Source: Hominenteromicrobium mulieris (GTDB lineage: Bacteria > Bacillota > Clostridia > Oscillospirales > Acutalibacteraceae). From it: a DNA stretch of 64,000 nt. Within the stretch, counting starts at the first letter, position 1, and every line of letters begins with the position of its first letter. The position numbers were made by a program, and so were the translations under genes. The notes beneath the pieces were generated by a model that saw only the letters and a program-made list of their open reading frames with translations, was not told the DNA's origin and did no database searches. Positions 25,109 to 35,392 of the stretch are shown here, in pieces. The stretch lies in NCBI RefSeq assembly GCF_020687165.1, contig NZ_JAJEQC010000006.1, one strand, 5' to 3'.

Positions 25109-25723
25109 ATGTTTTACAGTCTTACCGGGAAACTTGTACACATGGAGCCGGGCGTTGTCGCTATTGAATGCGGTGGCGTGGCGTTTAAGTGCTTCACTTC
25201 CATGAATACGCAGAAAAACATGCCGCGCATCGGCGAAACGGCTACGGTCTATACGCATTTAAACGTGCGCGAGGACGCGCTTGATTTATACGGCTTCTCT
25301 ACAAAAAGCGAGCTGAACTGCTACAAGATGCTGACGACCATCAGCGGCGTGGGCCCGAAGGCGGCGCTCTCCATTTTATCCGAAATGACCCCGGAGGGCG
25401 TTGCCATGGCGGCGGCCTCCGGCGACAGCAAAAAGTTTACAAAGGCGAGCGGCGTGGGCCCGAAGCTTGCACAGCGCATCGTGCTGGAATTGAAAGACCG
25501 CGTGAAGAAGATGGGCTTTACGGGCGGCACGCTGGAACTGACCGGCACGGACGACGCGGGCATTGTTTCTGCGTCTCAGAACGCCGAGCAGGCCGTACAG
25601 GCGCTTATTGTGCTCGGTTATACACAGTCCGAAGCCGCGCAGGCCGTGGCGAAGCTGGACGGCTCCCTCTCTACGGAAGAACTTATTCGCGGCGCTTTAA
25701 AGAGTATGGCAAGCCGCTTTTAA
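25109..25723 (+). CDS. ruvA: Holliday junction DNA helicase subunit RuvA
   Basis: Tetrameric junction-binding protein that loads RuvB. The 204-residue protein begins MFYSLTGKLVHMEPG, an OB-fold domain. It has two helix-hairpin-helix motifs (TTISGVGPKAALSIL and ASGVGPKLAQRIV) and a C-terminal RuvB-contact domain (AVQALIVLGYTQSEAAQAV). AAAGGA precedes the ATG at 25109. The frame is open upstream into ruvC, but only this start fits the family. Confidence 0.96.
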   Translation: MFYSLTGKLVHMEPGVVAIECGGVAFKCFTSMNTQKNMPRIGETATVYTHLNVREDALDLYGFSTKSELNCYKMLTTISGVGPKAALSILSEMTPEGVAMAAASGDSKKFTKASGVGPKLAQRIVLELKDRVKKMGFTGGTLELTGTDDAGIVSASQNAEQAVQALIVLGYTQSEAAQAVAKLDGSLSTEELIRGALKSMASRF

Positions 25724-25751
25724 TACACGCTGAAAGGAGAGTGCTTTTCGC

Positions 25752-26813
<1,062 letters not shown>

Positions 26814-26916
26814 CACTCTTTTGGGAACACATGCAATCGGCATGCGGGGGAACAGGTTGAAAAGAATCAAAAAAGTCACCCCTTAAAATTTTTGACATAA
26901 AAAGGAGCATACGATT

Positions 26917-28266
26917 ATGGGAAGATTATTCGGTACAGACGGTGTTCGCGGTGTCGCGAACCATGACCTTACCTGCGAGCTTGCAATGAAGCTTGGCCGT
27001 GCGGCCGCTGCCGTGCTCATCAACAAATCAAACCGCCACCCGCGCGTCATCATCGGCAAGGATACCCGTCTTTCGAGCGACATGCTGGAAAACGCCATGG
27101 CAGCCGGCCTGTGCAGCGTAGGCGCATCGGTCGTTCTGCTGGGCGTTGTGCCTACCCCGGCCGTGGCGTACCTTGTGGAAAAATACAAGGCAGACGCCGG
27201 TGTGATGATCTCTGCATCACACAACTCTTACGAGTATAACGGCATTAAAATTTTCAGCGGCGACGGCTACAAGCTGCCGGACGACCTTGAGGAGCGCATT
27301 GAGTCTCTGATTCTCGGCGAAGCGGCTCTGCCGCCGCTGCCCGCAGACAGCGACCTCGGCACGGTGTCGTATGCGCCGAACGCGCTGCGCGATTACATCG
27401 ATCACGTGAAGTCCACGGTGCACTTCTCGCTGACGGGCCTTGAAATCGCGCTCGACTGCGCGAACGGCTCCTCCGCGATGACGGCGGAAACACTGTTTAC
27501 GGAGCTCGGCGCCAAGGTGCACATGCTGCATGATGAGCCGAACGGCACGAACATCAACGATAACTGCGGTTCCACCCATATGGAATCGCTCGTGGAATAT
27601 GTGAAGACGCATAAGGTCGACGCGGGCATCGCGTTTGACGGCGACGCCGACCGCTGCCTTGCCGTGGACGAAAACGGCGAAGTCATCGACGGCGACTTCA
27701 TCATGGCAATCTGCGGCCTCGATATGAAGAGCCGCGGTAAGCTGAATAAGGACTGCATCGTCGGCACCATCATGACGAACCTCGGCTTTGTAAAGTGCTG
27801 CGAAGCAAACGGCATCCACTTTGAAGCGACGAAGGTCGGCGATCGTTACGTGCTGGAAGAAATGCTGCTTGAAAACTACAGCTTCGGCGGCGAGCAGAGC
27901 GGCCACGTCATTTTCCGCGATTTCGCAACGACCGGCGACGGCCAGCTGACGGCGGCGCAGCTTTTGAGCATCTTAAAGCAGCGCGAAGCAAAGCTTTCTT
28001 CCCTCAAGACCGTCATGGAGCGTTACCCGCAGACGATGGTGAATATCAAGGTCTCGCCGGAGGGCAAGCTGGCGTTCCACACTGACCCGAAGGTGAAGAA
28101 GGCTATTCAGCAGGCAACCGCAACGCTGAACGGCGAAGGCCGCGTCATTGTGCGCCCGTCCGGCACAGAGCCGCTGCTGCGCGTCATGGTGGAAGGCAGA
28201 GATTTGACGCTGATTGAAAAGCTTGCAAACGATATTTCTGAAGTGATTAAGGAAGAATTGGTCTGA
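26917..28266 (+). CDS. glmM: Phosphoglucosamine mutase
   Basis: Converts glucosamine-6-phosphate to glucosamine-1-phosphate for UDP-GlcNAc and peptidoglycan synthesis. The 449-residue protein has the phosphoserine loop MISASHN (Ser101), the metal loop AFDGDADRCLAVD, GGEQSGHV for sugar binding, and RPSGTEPLLRVM for phosphate binding. AAAAGGAG lies before the ATG. Its TGA shares its last base with the ATG of the methyltransferase gene (TGATG), so the two are coupled. Confidence 0.97.
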   Translation: MGRLFGTDGVRGVANHDLTCELAMKLGRAAAAVLINKSNRHPRVIIGKDTRLSSDMLENAMAAGLCSVGASVVLLGVVPTPAVAYLVEKYKADAGVMISASHNSYEYNGIKIFSGDGYKLPDDLEERIESLILGEAALPPLPADSDLGTVSYAPNALRDYIDHVKSTVHFSLTGLEIALDCANGSSAMTAETLFTELGAKVHMLHDEPNGTNINDNCGSTHMESLVEYVKTHKVDAGIAFDGDADRCLAVDENGEVIDGDFIMAICGLDMKSRGKLNKDCIVGTIMTNLGFVKCCEANGIHFEATKVGDRYVLEEMLLENYSFGGEQSGHVIFRDFATTGDGQLTAAQLLSILKQREAKLSSLKTVMERYPQTMVNIKVSPEGKLAFHTDPKVKKAIQQATATLNGEGRVIVRPSGTEPLLRVMVEGRDLTLIEKLANDISEVIKEELV

Positions 28267-29150
28267 TGAGAGCAGCAAACTGGAAAGACTATGAATTGAT
28301 TGATACCGGCTCCGGCGAGCGGTTGGAGCGGTGGGGAGACATTCTCCTCATCCGCCCCGATCCGCAGATTATCTGGAAGTCGGAGAAAAAAGATCCCCGT
28401 TGGCGTTCCGCTCACGCGCGCTATAAGCGTTCCTCTACGGGCGGCGGCAAATGGGAGGTTTATAAAAAGCTGCCGGACGTGTGGAAAATCACGCGCGGCG
28501 ACCTCACGTTCCGCTTAAAGCCCATGGGCTTTAAACACACGGGCGTTTTCCCGGAGCAGGCCGTGAACTGGGATTACACCGCGGCGCGCATCCGCGCGGC
28601 AAAGGAGAAAAATCCCGAGCGCGAAATTAAAATTCTAAACTTATTCGGCTACACCGGCGCGGCGACGCTCGCGTGTATGGAAGCGGGCGCGACGGTCACG
28701 CATGTAGATGCCTCCAAGGGCATGGTGCAGTGGGCGCGCGAAAACGCAGCGGCATCGAATTTGGCAGAGCGCCCGGTGCGCTGGCTTGTCGATGACTGCG
28801 TGAAATTCGTGCAGCGCGAAATTCGCCGCGGCAACCATTACGACGGCATCATCATGGACCCGCCGTCCTACGGACGCGGCCCCGGCGGCGAGGTGTGGAA
28901 GCTTGAGGAACAGCTTTACGGTCTTGTTGAAATGTGCGTGCCGGTCTTGACGGACGATCCGCTGTTCTTTATTTTGAATTCGTACACAACGGGACTTTCT
29001 CCGTCCGTTATGGCGTATCTGCTCGGCGTTTTGCTGCGCCCGAAGTTCGGCGGCTATGTTTCCGCAGATGAAATCGGCTTGCCGGTGACGGAAACGGGGC
29101 TTGTTCTGCCCTGCGGCAGCACGGCAATCTGGTCGGGCGAGCCGGTATAA
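28266..29150 (+). CDS. Class I SAM-dependent methyltransferase (RlmI/RlmK-like)
   Basis: A 294-residue methyltransferase. After about 115 residues that lead into the catalytic core comes ILNLFGYTGAATLACMEAGA (motif I, SAM loop), then VTHVDASKGMVQWARENA (motif II) and IIMDPPSYGRGPGG (motif IV). The last is the DPPSYG-type motif of rRNA cytosine or guanine methyltransferases. An rRNA target is therefore likely, but the exact base cannot be named. Translation is coupled to glmM through TGATG, and ecfA1 follows 29 bases later. Confidence 0.85.
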   Translation: MRAANWKDYELIDTGSGERLERWGDILLIRPDPQIIWKSEKKDPRWRSAHARYKRSSTGGGKWEVYKKLPDVWKITRGDLTFRLKPMGFKHTGVFPEQAVNWDYTAARIRAAKEKNPEREIKILNLFGYTGAATLACMEAGATVTHVDASKGMVQWARENAAASNLAERPVRWLVDDCVKFVQREIRRGNHYDGIIMDPPSYGRGPGGEVWKLEEQLYGLVEMCVPVLTDDPLFFILNSYTTGLSPSVMAYLLGVLLRPKFGGYVSADEIGLPVTETGLVLPCGSTAIWSGEPV

Positions 29151-29179
29151 CGGGACTTTTTTGAAACGGAAGGGATAAA

Positions 29180-30016
29180 ATGGCGTTTATTGAGTGCAGA
29201 GACCTGCATTTTTCATACAGCGAAGAGAGCGGCGAGGTCCTGCACGGCGTCGATCTCGACATTGAAAAGGGTTCGTTTGTGGCGCTGCTCGGCCACAACG
29301 GCTGCGGTAAATCCACCATGGCGAAGCTGTTTAACGGTATGCTGGTGCCGACTTCCGGCACCGTGACGGTGGACGGCATCGATACCGCCGTGGAGGAAAC
29401 GCAGCTTGACGTGCGCCGCCGCGTGGGCCTTGTGCAGCAGAACCCGGATAACCAGCTTGTCGCGGGTATTGTTGAGGAAGACGTGGCATTCGGCCCGGAA
29501 AACCTCGGTATTGAGCCCGCAGAAATCCGCCGCCGTGTCGATGCGGCACTGAAAGCGGTCAACATGTACGAGTACCGCGACCATGCGCCGCATAAGCTCT
29601 CCGGCGGTCAGAAGCAGCGCGTCGCGATTGCGGGTGTTATCGCGATGGAGACCATGTGCATTGTGCTTGATGAGCCGACCGCCATGCTGGACCCGCGCGG
29701 CCGACAGGAGGTTATGGATACCATTCGGTATCTGAACCGCGAAAAGGGTATCACCGTCATTCTCATCACGCACTACATGGACGAGGCCGTGCAGGCCGAC
29801 CGCGTGGTGGTGATGGACGGCGGTAACATTCTGACGGACGGCGACCCGCGCACGGTGTTCGCGCAGGTGGAGCTTTTGAAGCGCCACAAGCTCGACGTTC
29901 CGCAGGCAACGGAGCTTATTTACCGCTTAAACGCCGCCGGGTGCAGCATTTCCGGCACGCCGCTCGATGAAGACGAGTGCGTAAAAGCGATTGCGGAGTA
30001 TTTAAAACTGGGATAA
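29180..30016 (+). CDS. ecfA1: Energy-coupling factor transporter ATPase EcfA1
   Basis: One of two ATPases that power group II ECF vitamin or metal importers. The 278-residue protein has Walker A GHNGCGKST (residues 38-46), a Q-loop in VGLVQQNPDNQLVAG, signature LSGGQKQRVAIAG and Walker B ILLDEPT-like CIVLDEPTAML. The C-terminal extension after residue 220 is usual for EcfA. AACGGAAGGGATA lies before the ATG. It is first of ecfA1-ecfA2-ecfT. No substrate-binding S component lies in the window, as is normal for the shared energy module. Confidence 0.94.
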   Translation: MAFIECRDLHFSYSEESGEVLHGVDLDIEKGSFVALLGHNGCGKSTMAKLFNGMLVPTSGTVTVDGIDTAVEETQLDVRRRVGLVQQNPDNQLVAGIVEEDVAFGPENLGIEPAEIRRRVDAALKAVNMYEYRDHAPHKLSGGQKQRVAIAGVIAMETMCIVLDEPTAMLDPRGRQEVMDTIRYLNREKGITVILITHYMDEAVQADRVVVMDGGNILTDGDPRTVFAQVELLKRHKLDVPQATELIYRLNAAGCSISGTPLDEDECVKAIAEYLKLG

Positions 30017-30096
30017 GAATATAAAAGGGATTTTGTTTTTTGTGCGGGGCAAGAACCGAAAGGACCTGCACCCGGCAGAGGAAACGAGGAAAATCG

Positions 30097-30978
30097 ATGG
30101 CAATTTTGGAAACCAAAAATCTCACATATACCTATGGCGTCGGCACACCGTTTGAAAAAACGGCGGTGGAAAACGTGAACCTTTCCGTAGAAAAGGGCGC
30201 GTTTGTCGGCGTGATCGGGCATACGGGCAGCGGTAAATCCACGCTGATCCAGATGCTCAACGGCCTCATCCGCCCCACAAGCGGGCAGGTGCTTTTAAAC
30301 GGCGAGGACATTTGGACAAAGCCGAAGGAAATTCGCCGCGTGCGCTTTCAGGTGGGCATGGTGTTCCAGTACCCGGAATACCAGCTGTTTGAAGAAACCG
30401 TCATCAAAGACATCATGTTCGGCCCGAAAAACATGGGACTTTCCGATGAAGAAGCACTGAAGCGCGCCAAAGAAGCGGCACACTTTACAGACTTAAAGCC
30501 TGAGCTTTTGGAGAAATCTCCGTTTGAGCTTTCGGGCGGCGAAAAGCGTCGTGCAGCCATTGCGGGCGTCATCGCTATGGACCCGGAGGTGCTCATTTTG
30601 GATGAGCCCGCCGCCGGTCTTGACCCGAAGGGCAGAGATGTTATCTTAGCGCAGATCTCCGAATATCACCGCCAGCGCGGCAACACCATTTTGCTCGTCT
30701 CCCACAGTATGGAGGACATCGGCCGCGTGGCAGACCGCGTGCTTGTGATGAACAACGCCCATGCCGAAATGTACGACGAGACCCGCGCCGTGTTCTCGCG
30801 CGGCGAGCTTTTGGAGCCGATGGGTCTGCGCCTGCCGCAGATCACGTCCATCATGCGCCGTTTGCGCAAAATGGGTCTGCCGGTCAGCGAGACGGTTTTA
30901 AATGTAGACGAAGCCGTTATGGAGCTTTTGCCGCTCCTCAAAAAAAGGAAAGAGGAGGACAAAAACCATGCTATCTGA
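30097..30978 (+). CDS. ecfA2: Energy-coupling factor transporter ATPase EcfA2
   Basis: Second ATPase of the ECF module, 293 residues. It has TGSGKST (Walker A), the Q-loop VGMVFQYPEYQLFEETV, signature ELSGGEKRRAAIAG and Walker B VLILDEPAAGLD. LSGGEKRR with FQYPE is the typical EcfA2 form, against QQNPDNQ in EcfA1. I use the ATG at 30097 (GAGGAAAA upstream). The frame is open from 30040 in noncoding-like sequence. It overlaps ecfT by 11 bases. Confidence 0.94.
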   Translation: MAILETKNLTYTYGVGTPFEKTAVENVNLSVEKGAFVGVIGHTGSGKSTLIQMLNGLIRPTSGQVLLNGEDIWTKPKEIRRVRFQVGMVFQYPEYQLFEETVIKDIMFGPKNMGLSDEEALKRAKEAAHFTDLKPELLEKSPFELSGGEKRRAAIAGVIAMDPEVLILDEPAAGLDPKGRDVILAQISEYHRQRGNTILLVSHSMEDIGRVADRVLVMNNAHAEMYDETRAVFSRGELLEPMGLRLPQITSIMRRLRKMGLPVSETVLNVDEAVMELLPLLKKRKEEDKNHAI

Positions 30979-31786
30979 TGTCACCATGGGGCAGTTTTTC
31001 CCCGGCAAGTCCGTCATGCACCGGCTCGATCCGCGCATTAAAATGTGCCTGACCGTGTATTTCATCGTGCTCATTTTCTGCTCGAAGAATTTTGTCACGC
31101 TCGGCGCGACGATTCTTATGAGTCTGCTTGGCGTGGTGCTTTCCAAAGTACCGCTGAAGCTCTATTTAAAAAGCATGAAGCCTATTTTGTTCATCGTGGT
31201 GTTCACCGGCGTATTGAATTTGTTTTACGGCACCGGCGACCCGATCTTCACGCTCGGGTTCATTCACATTACGCGAAACGGTATCGTGAACAGCATCATG
31301 ATCGCCGTGCGCATCGTGGTGCTCATCCTCATCAGCTCTATTCTGACGTTCACAACGTCCCCGACGCAGTTGACGGACGCCATTGAGCGCCTGCTAAAGC
31401 CGCTTTCCGTGCTGCATGTGCCGGTGCATGAATTCGCAATGATGATGACGATTGCGCTGCGCTTTGTGCCGACGCTCCTCGAAGAGACCGAGAAGATCAT
31501 GGCGGCGCAGAAGGCTCGCGGTGCAGATATGGAAAGCGGCGGTCTGATGCAGCGCATCAAGGCGCTGATCCCGGTGCTTATTCCGCTGTTCGTTTCTGCG
31601 TTCCGCCGTGCGTTCGACCTTGCAACGGCCATGGAGAGCCGCTGCTACCACGGCGGTGAGGGGCGCACGAAAATGAAGGTGCTGCACCTTTCAAAAGACG
31701 ATTATATTACGCTTATCGTGTGCGTTTTGTACCTTGCGGCGTTCATCACAGCGAACATTTTGCTGCCTGCCGCCATTGTGCGATAA
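30968..31786 (+). CDS. ecfT: Energy-coupling factor transmembrane protein EcfT
   Basis: Membrane scaffold that couples EcfA1/EcfA2 to interchangeable substrate-binding proteins. The 272-residue protein has about six membrane segments and two Ala-Arg-Gly-type coupling motifs in the long cytoplasmic part: AAQKARGADME and, later, LATAMESRCYHGG. These insert into grooves of the ATPases. The start at 30968 lies inside the ecfA2 end, with AAAGGAAAGAGGAGG upstream, so the two are translated together. Confidence 0.94.
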   Translation: MLSDVTMGQFFPGKSVMHRLDPRIKMCLTVYFIVLIFCSKNFVTLGATILMSLLGVVLSKVPLKLYLKSMKPILFIVVFTGVLNLFYGTGDPIFTLGFIHITRNGIVNSIMIAVRIVVLILISSILTFTTSPTQLTDAIERLLKPLSVLHVPVHEFAMMMTIALRFVPTLLEETEKIMAAQKARGADMESGGLMQRIKALIPVLIPLFVSAFRRAFDLATAMESRCYHGGEGRTKMKVLHLSKDDYITLIVCVLYLAAFITANILLPAAIVR

Positions 31787-31801
31787 AATTGAGGAGAAGC
31801 T

Positions 31802-32554
31802 ATGGAACGAAACCTGCTGCTGAAAATTCAATATGACGGCAGCGCGTACCACGGCTGGCAGGTGCAGGAAAACGCCCGCAGTGTGCAAGGGGTGTTTCAG
31901 GAGGCGTTAAAGCAGGTTTTGCATACGCAGCCGGACATCAAAGCGTGCAGCCGTACGGATACCGGCGTGCACGCGCGGGAATTCTGCCTGAGCATGAAGC
32001 TTTCGCACAATATCCCGCCGGAGCGCCTTTTGGGCGCACTCAATCATTTTCTGCCGCCGGACATTGCTGTGCTTTCCTGCGAAGAAGTGCCGCTTGATTT
32101 TCACGCACGGTACTCCTGCTGTGGAAAACGGTATGTGTATGAAATCTGGAACAACCCCATTCGCAGCCCGTTTCTGCACGGGCGCGCGCTGCACTACTAC
32201 CACCATATCGATGAAAAAAAGCTGAACGAAGCCGCGCAACACTTTTTGGGTGCGCACGATTTCACTTCGTTCTGTACACTCGATAACCGTGACATGGGGG
32301 ACTTTACCCGCACGGTTACGGAAAGCTCCGTCACGCGCGAGGGCGACATGGTGCGCTTTACCGTGGCGGCGGACGGGTTCCTTTACAACATGGTGCGCAT
32401 CATGACGGGCACTTTGCTCGCCGTGCAGCAGGGGCGCTTTGTCCCCGAGGACATCCCGAAGATCATCGAGGGGAAAAACCGCAAGCTTGCGGGGCCGACC
32501 GCCCCGGCGTGTGGTCTGTATTTAGAAAAAGTGTTTTATAAACCGCAAATATAA
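31802..32554 (+). CDS. truA: tRNA pseudouridine(38-40) synthase TruA
   Basis: Makes pseudouridine at positions 38, 39 and 40 of the anticodon arm. The 250-residue enzyme has its nucleophile Asp53 in CSRTDTGVHAREF. It also has KRYVYEIWN and FLYNMVRIMTGTLL, both typical of TruA. A GAGGAG site precedes the ATG. It follows ecfT by 15 bases, the usual ecfA1-ecfA2-ecfT-truA order in Firmicutes. Confidence 0.96.
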   Translation: MERNLLLKIQYDGSAYHGWQVQENARSVQGVFQEALKQVLHTQPDIKACSRTDTGVHAREFCLSMKLSHNIPPERLLGALNHFLPPDIAVLSCEEVPLDFHARYSCCGKRYVYEIWNNPIRSPFLHGRALHYYHHIDEKKLNEAAQHFLGAHDFTSFCTLDNRDMGDFTRTVTESSVTREGDMVRFTVAADGFLYNMVRIMTGTLLAVQQGRFVPEDIPKIIEGKNRKLAGPTAPACGLYLEKVFYKPQI

Positions 32555-32621
32555 TGCCTGCGGTTCGGTTGGATAAATGTTCTGTATTCCGATTTTATAA
32601 CGCGGAATAAGGGAGAAAAGT

Positions 32622-33902
32622 ATGGCAAGAAAAAAGCATGAAGCGGAAAAAAAGCACGCGCTGCGCAAAAAAGAAGCACCGCCTGTGCAGGATATGCCGG
32701 ATGAAACGGAACACCCCGCGCTTTCGGAAAAGAAAAAGCCGCGCGTATCGAAGCTTTTGTACCGCATCATTGCGGCGCTGCTCATCGCGGTAGTGCTGCT
32801 TATCATTTTGGAAAATAAAGATAATTTAACGCCGGAAAACATCGGCAACTGGATCCGCACAAAGGCAGTCGGCTTCGGCTTTGGCGACGGCTATCCGGCG
32901 GAGCTGACCGGCAGCACCGCGCTTGTAGGTAATTTCGGCGCGGCTGACGGCAATTTGTACGTTGTGAGCGACACGGCGCTGACGGTTCTGAACGGCTCCG
33001 CAAAGGAGATGTTCTCTGCGCGCCACAGCTACAACGACCCCGCGGTCTCCGAAGCGAGCGGACGCTACCTTTTGTATAACGCCGGCGGCACGGGTTATCG
33101 TGTGGAGACGTCCTCCGGCACGGAGATTTCCGGCACGAGCGACAGCAGTATCACGACCGGCGTCATTTGCGATTCCGGCAAATTTGCGCTGGCGGTGCAG
33201 CCCTCGGACTACGCCTCCGAGCTGCGCGTATATAACAAAAACGGCAGCTTGCAGTATAAATACAGCTTTGCGGATTCCTACATTACGGCGGTGGCACTGA
33301 ATACGGACGGCACAAGAGCCGCGGTGGCAAGCACCATCACGCACGCAGGTACGCTCATTTCGCGCATTACGGTGCTGGATATGTCCGAAACGGAACCGAT
33401 AGCGGAGTACGAAAGCGACGGCAACCTGATTTTTGCCGTGCAGTGGAACCGCAGCGGCCGCGTGACGGCCATCGGCGACACGGAAACGCTCGTCAGCGAT
33501 ACGGGCTATAACTTTACGCCGTATGCATATGACGGCCGCACCGTGACGGCCTACACGCTCATCCCTTCGGGCGCGGTGGTCTCCGTTTCCAACTATGCTT
33601 ACGGCGGCGACAGCACGCTGCTCATTTTCCGTGACAGCGCAGAGCCCGTGGAAAGCGACCTTTCCGGCCGCGCCGTGTGGCTTTCCGCAGCGGGCAATAA
33701 GGTGGCGGCGCTGCTTTCAAGCTCCGTTGTGTCCACGGACCTCACGACCGGGCGGCAGGAAGCCGCCTGCAATGTGCCGGCCGATACAAAAAGCATTGCC
33801 ATGGCGGACGAAAGCACCGTGTATCTGCTCGGCGTGCGCGAGATTCGGAAAGAAAATCTTAAGGTGATCGAGGCCGATAATACATTGTCGCAAACAGAGT
33901 AA
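32622..33902 (+). CDS. DUF5711-like membrane-anchored beta-propeller protein
   Basis: A 426-residue protein. Residues 1-45 are Lys/Glu-rich and cytoplasmic. One membrane segment follows at about residues 45-65 (LLYRIIAALLIAVVLLIILE), then an outside domain built from repeated short beta-blades (LYVVSDTALTVLNG, GKFALAVQPSD, YITAVALNTDGTRAAVAS, NLIFAVQWNRSGRVTAIGD), as in WD40-like propellers. This fits the DUF5711 group common in Clostridia. The function is unknown. A GGGAGAAAAG site lies before the ATG. It opens the unit that runs through the CvpA-like gene and pgsA to the clp gene, so an envelope role is plausible. Confidence 0.7.
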   Translation: MARKKHEAEKKHALRKKEAPPVQDMPDETEHPALSEKKKPRVSKLLYRIIAALLIAVVLLIILENKDNLTPENIGNWIRTKAVGFGFGDGYPAELTGSTALVGNFGAADGNLYVVSDTALTVLNGSAKEMFSARHSYNDPAVSEASGRYLLYNAGGTGYRVETSSGTEISGTSDSSITTGVICDSGKFALAVQPSDYASELRVYNKNGSLQYKYSFADSYITAVALNTDGTRAAVASTITHAGTLISRITVLDMSETEPIAEYESDGNLIFAVQWNRSGRVTAIGDTETLVSDTGYNFTPYAYDGRTVTAYTLIPSGAVVSVSNYAYGGDSTLLIFRDSAEPVESDLSGRAVWLSAAGNKVAALLSSSVVSTDLTTGRQEAACNVPADTKSIAMADESTVYLLGVREIRKENLKVIEADNTLSQTE

Positions 33903-33968
33903 TGTGGTATAATCACTGTATCGCACAAGGCGCGCGGCAGGCGTGCCGGAAAAAGGAGAGTGTTTTTA

Positions 33969-34658
33969 TTGGGATGGATATTCGACATCGCCGTTGTGGT
34001 GCTCGTCATCATCGCGGCCGTCATCGGTGCAAAAAAGGGATTTTTCAGAGCATGCTTTGATTTCTGCGGCGCGCTCATCGCGATGATTGCGGCGGGGCTT
34101 TTGAGCAGTCCTGTTGCAGAGTGGATCTTTACAACGTTCTTTCGCCCCTCGCTTGTGGAGAAGATCTCTGCGGCGGTCATGGGGCTTGGCGCGGGCGAAG
34201 CCGTGAACACCGTTTTCGATGCCTTCCCGGAGCTTATCCAGCGCGCGCTCGAGGCTGCCGGCATCACACAGGGCAGTATCATGGCGCAGGTGCAGGATAA
34301 GACGGACAGCATCGCAGAGGCCATTACGGATGCACTCAGCCCCATGCTCATCAACGTCATCGGCGTGTTCGTCATGCTGGTGCTATTCGTATTGTTCATC
34401 GTGGTACTGAGAGGTGTTGCAACGCTTTTAACGGGCATTTTCTCGCTGCCGGTTTTAAGCGGCATCAACGGTGCGCTCGGCGCAGTATTCGATGTGCTGA
34501 TGCTCGTGCTCATTTTGTGGGTCGTCCTCGCGTGTACGCAGGTATTTGTGCCCATGCTGAGCGCAGCGCAGCAGGTAAAGGTGCAGGCGTTTGAGAATAC
34601 TTCCATGCTTTTGAAGCTGCTTGGCAGCTTTAACCCCGCTTACCACTTAATGCAGTGA
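33969..34658 (+). CDS. CvpA-family membrane protein
   Basis: A 229-residue membrane protein with four main hydrophobic segments. The first, GWIFDIAVVVLVIIAAVIGAKKGFFRACFDF, is followed by GK/KKGF as in CvpA (colicin V production) proteins. The middle loop is helical and amphipathic. I start at the TTG at 33969, because AAAGGAGAG lies 10 bases upstream. The GTG at 33960 would sit on top of that site. The role is uncertain; related proteins affect the envelope. It lies between the DUF5711-like gene and pgsA. Confidence 0.7.
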   Translation: MGWIFDIAVVVLVIIAAVIGAKKGFFRACFDFCGALIAMIAAGLLSSPVAEWIFTTFFRPSLVEKISAAVMGLGAGEAVNTVFDAFPELIQRALEAAGITQGSIMAQVQDKTDSIAEAITDALSPMLINVIGVFVMLVLFVLFIVVLRGVATLLTGIFSLPVLSGINGALGAVFDVLMLVLILWVVLACTQVFVPMLSAAQQVKVQAFENTSMLLKLLGSFNPAYHLMQ

Positions 34659-34708
34659 GCAGCGGCTAAAAGGAGATTCGGAAATTCGTAAGGGAAAGGA
34701 ACTACACT

Positions 34709-35365
34709 ATGTCTGATGCCAAAAGCCAAAAGACAAAGAAACCCATCAATCAGAATTTAACGGTGCCGAACGCCATGTCTGTGTTCCGCATTTTGGTCAT
34801 TCCGTTTTTTGCGTATTTTTTTCTGAAAGGTAACCTCACAGCGGCCATCGTCGCACTGGGGCTTTCCGGCCTTTCCGATGCGCTGGACGGCATGATCGCG
34901 CGGCACTTCAACCAGATCACGGAATTAGGCAAAATGCTGGATCCGTTAGCCGATAAGCTGACGCAGGGCACGGTGGCCATCTGTATCGCCGTGCACTACC
35001 CGTCCATTTGGCCGCTTTTGGCGCTGCTCGTCTTAAAGGAGCTCGTCATGTTGTGCGGCGCATGCTATCTGCTGAAAAACGGCAAAAAGCCGTGCGCGGC
35101 AAAGTGGTACGGCAAGGTCTCCACAACACTGTTTTATATCGCCATCGGACTCATCGTCGTCATGGACGGCTTTATGAAGGTTTCCGAGAGCACGTTCAAT
35201 ATCGCGTCCACCACGGCGCTCGTCATCACGGCGGGCTTCATGGTGTACACGTTCATTCGATATTTCGGCGTGTTCCGCGAAATTTTGAGATCGACCGACG
35301 GCAAATACGATTTGAACCTGCCCGAAGAAATGCGGGCAAAGAAAGAGCGCACACCGAAAAACTAA
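34709..35365 (+). CDS. pgsA: CDP-alcohol phosphatidyltransferase (phosphatidylglycerophosphate synthase type)
   Basis: Makes phosphatidylglycerol phosphate from CDP-diacylglycerol and glycerol-3-phosphate, or a close variant of this reaction. The 218-residue membrane protein carries the full family motif in the form D57xxDGxxAR, then eight residues, GxxxDxxxD82 (DALDGMIAR ... GKMLDPLADK). Membrane segments flank it, and a basic tail (KKERTPKN) ends it. AAGGGAAAGGA lies before the ATG. The exact alcohol substrate cannot be fixed by sequence, although PgsA is the commonest form in this context. Confidence 0.85.
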   Translation: MSDAKSQKTKKPINQNLTVPNAMSVFRILVIPFFAYFFLKGNLTAAIVALGLSGLSDALDGMIARHFNQITELGKMLDPLADKLTQGTVAICIAVHYPSIWPLLALLVLKELVMLCGACYLLKNGKKPCAAKWYGKVSTTLFYIAIGLIVVMDGFMKVSESTFNIASTTALVITAGFMVYTFIRYFGVFREILRSTDGKYDLNLPEEMRAKKERTPKN

Positions 35366-35392
35366 CGGTCTGCGCCGGAAAGGAAAATGTCT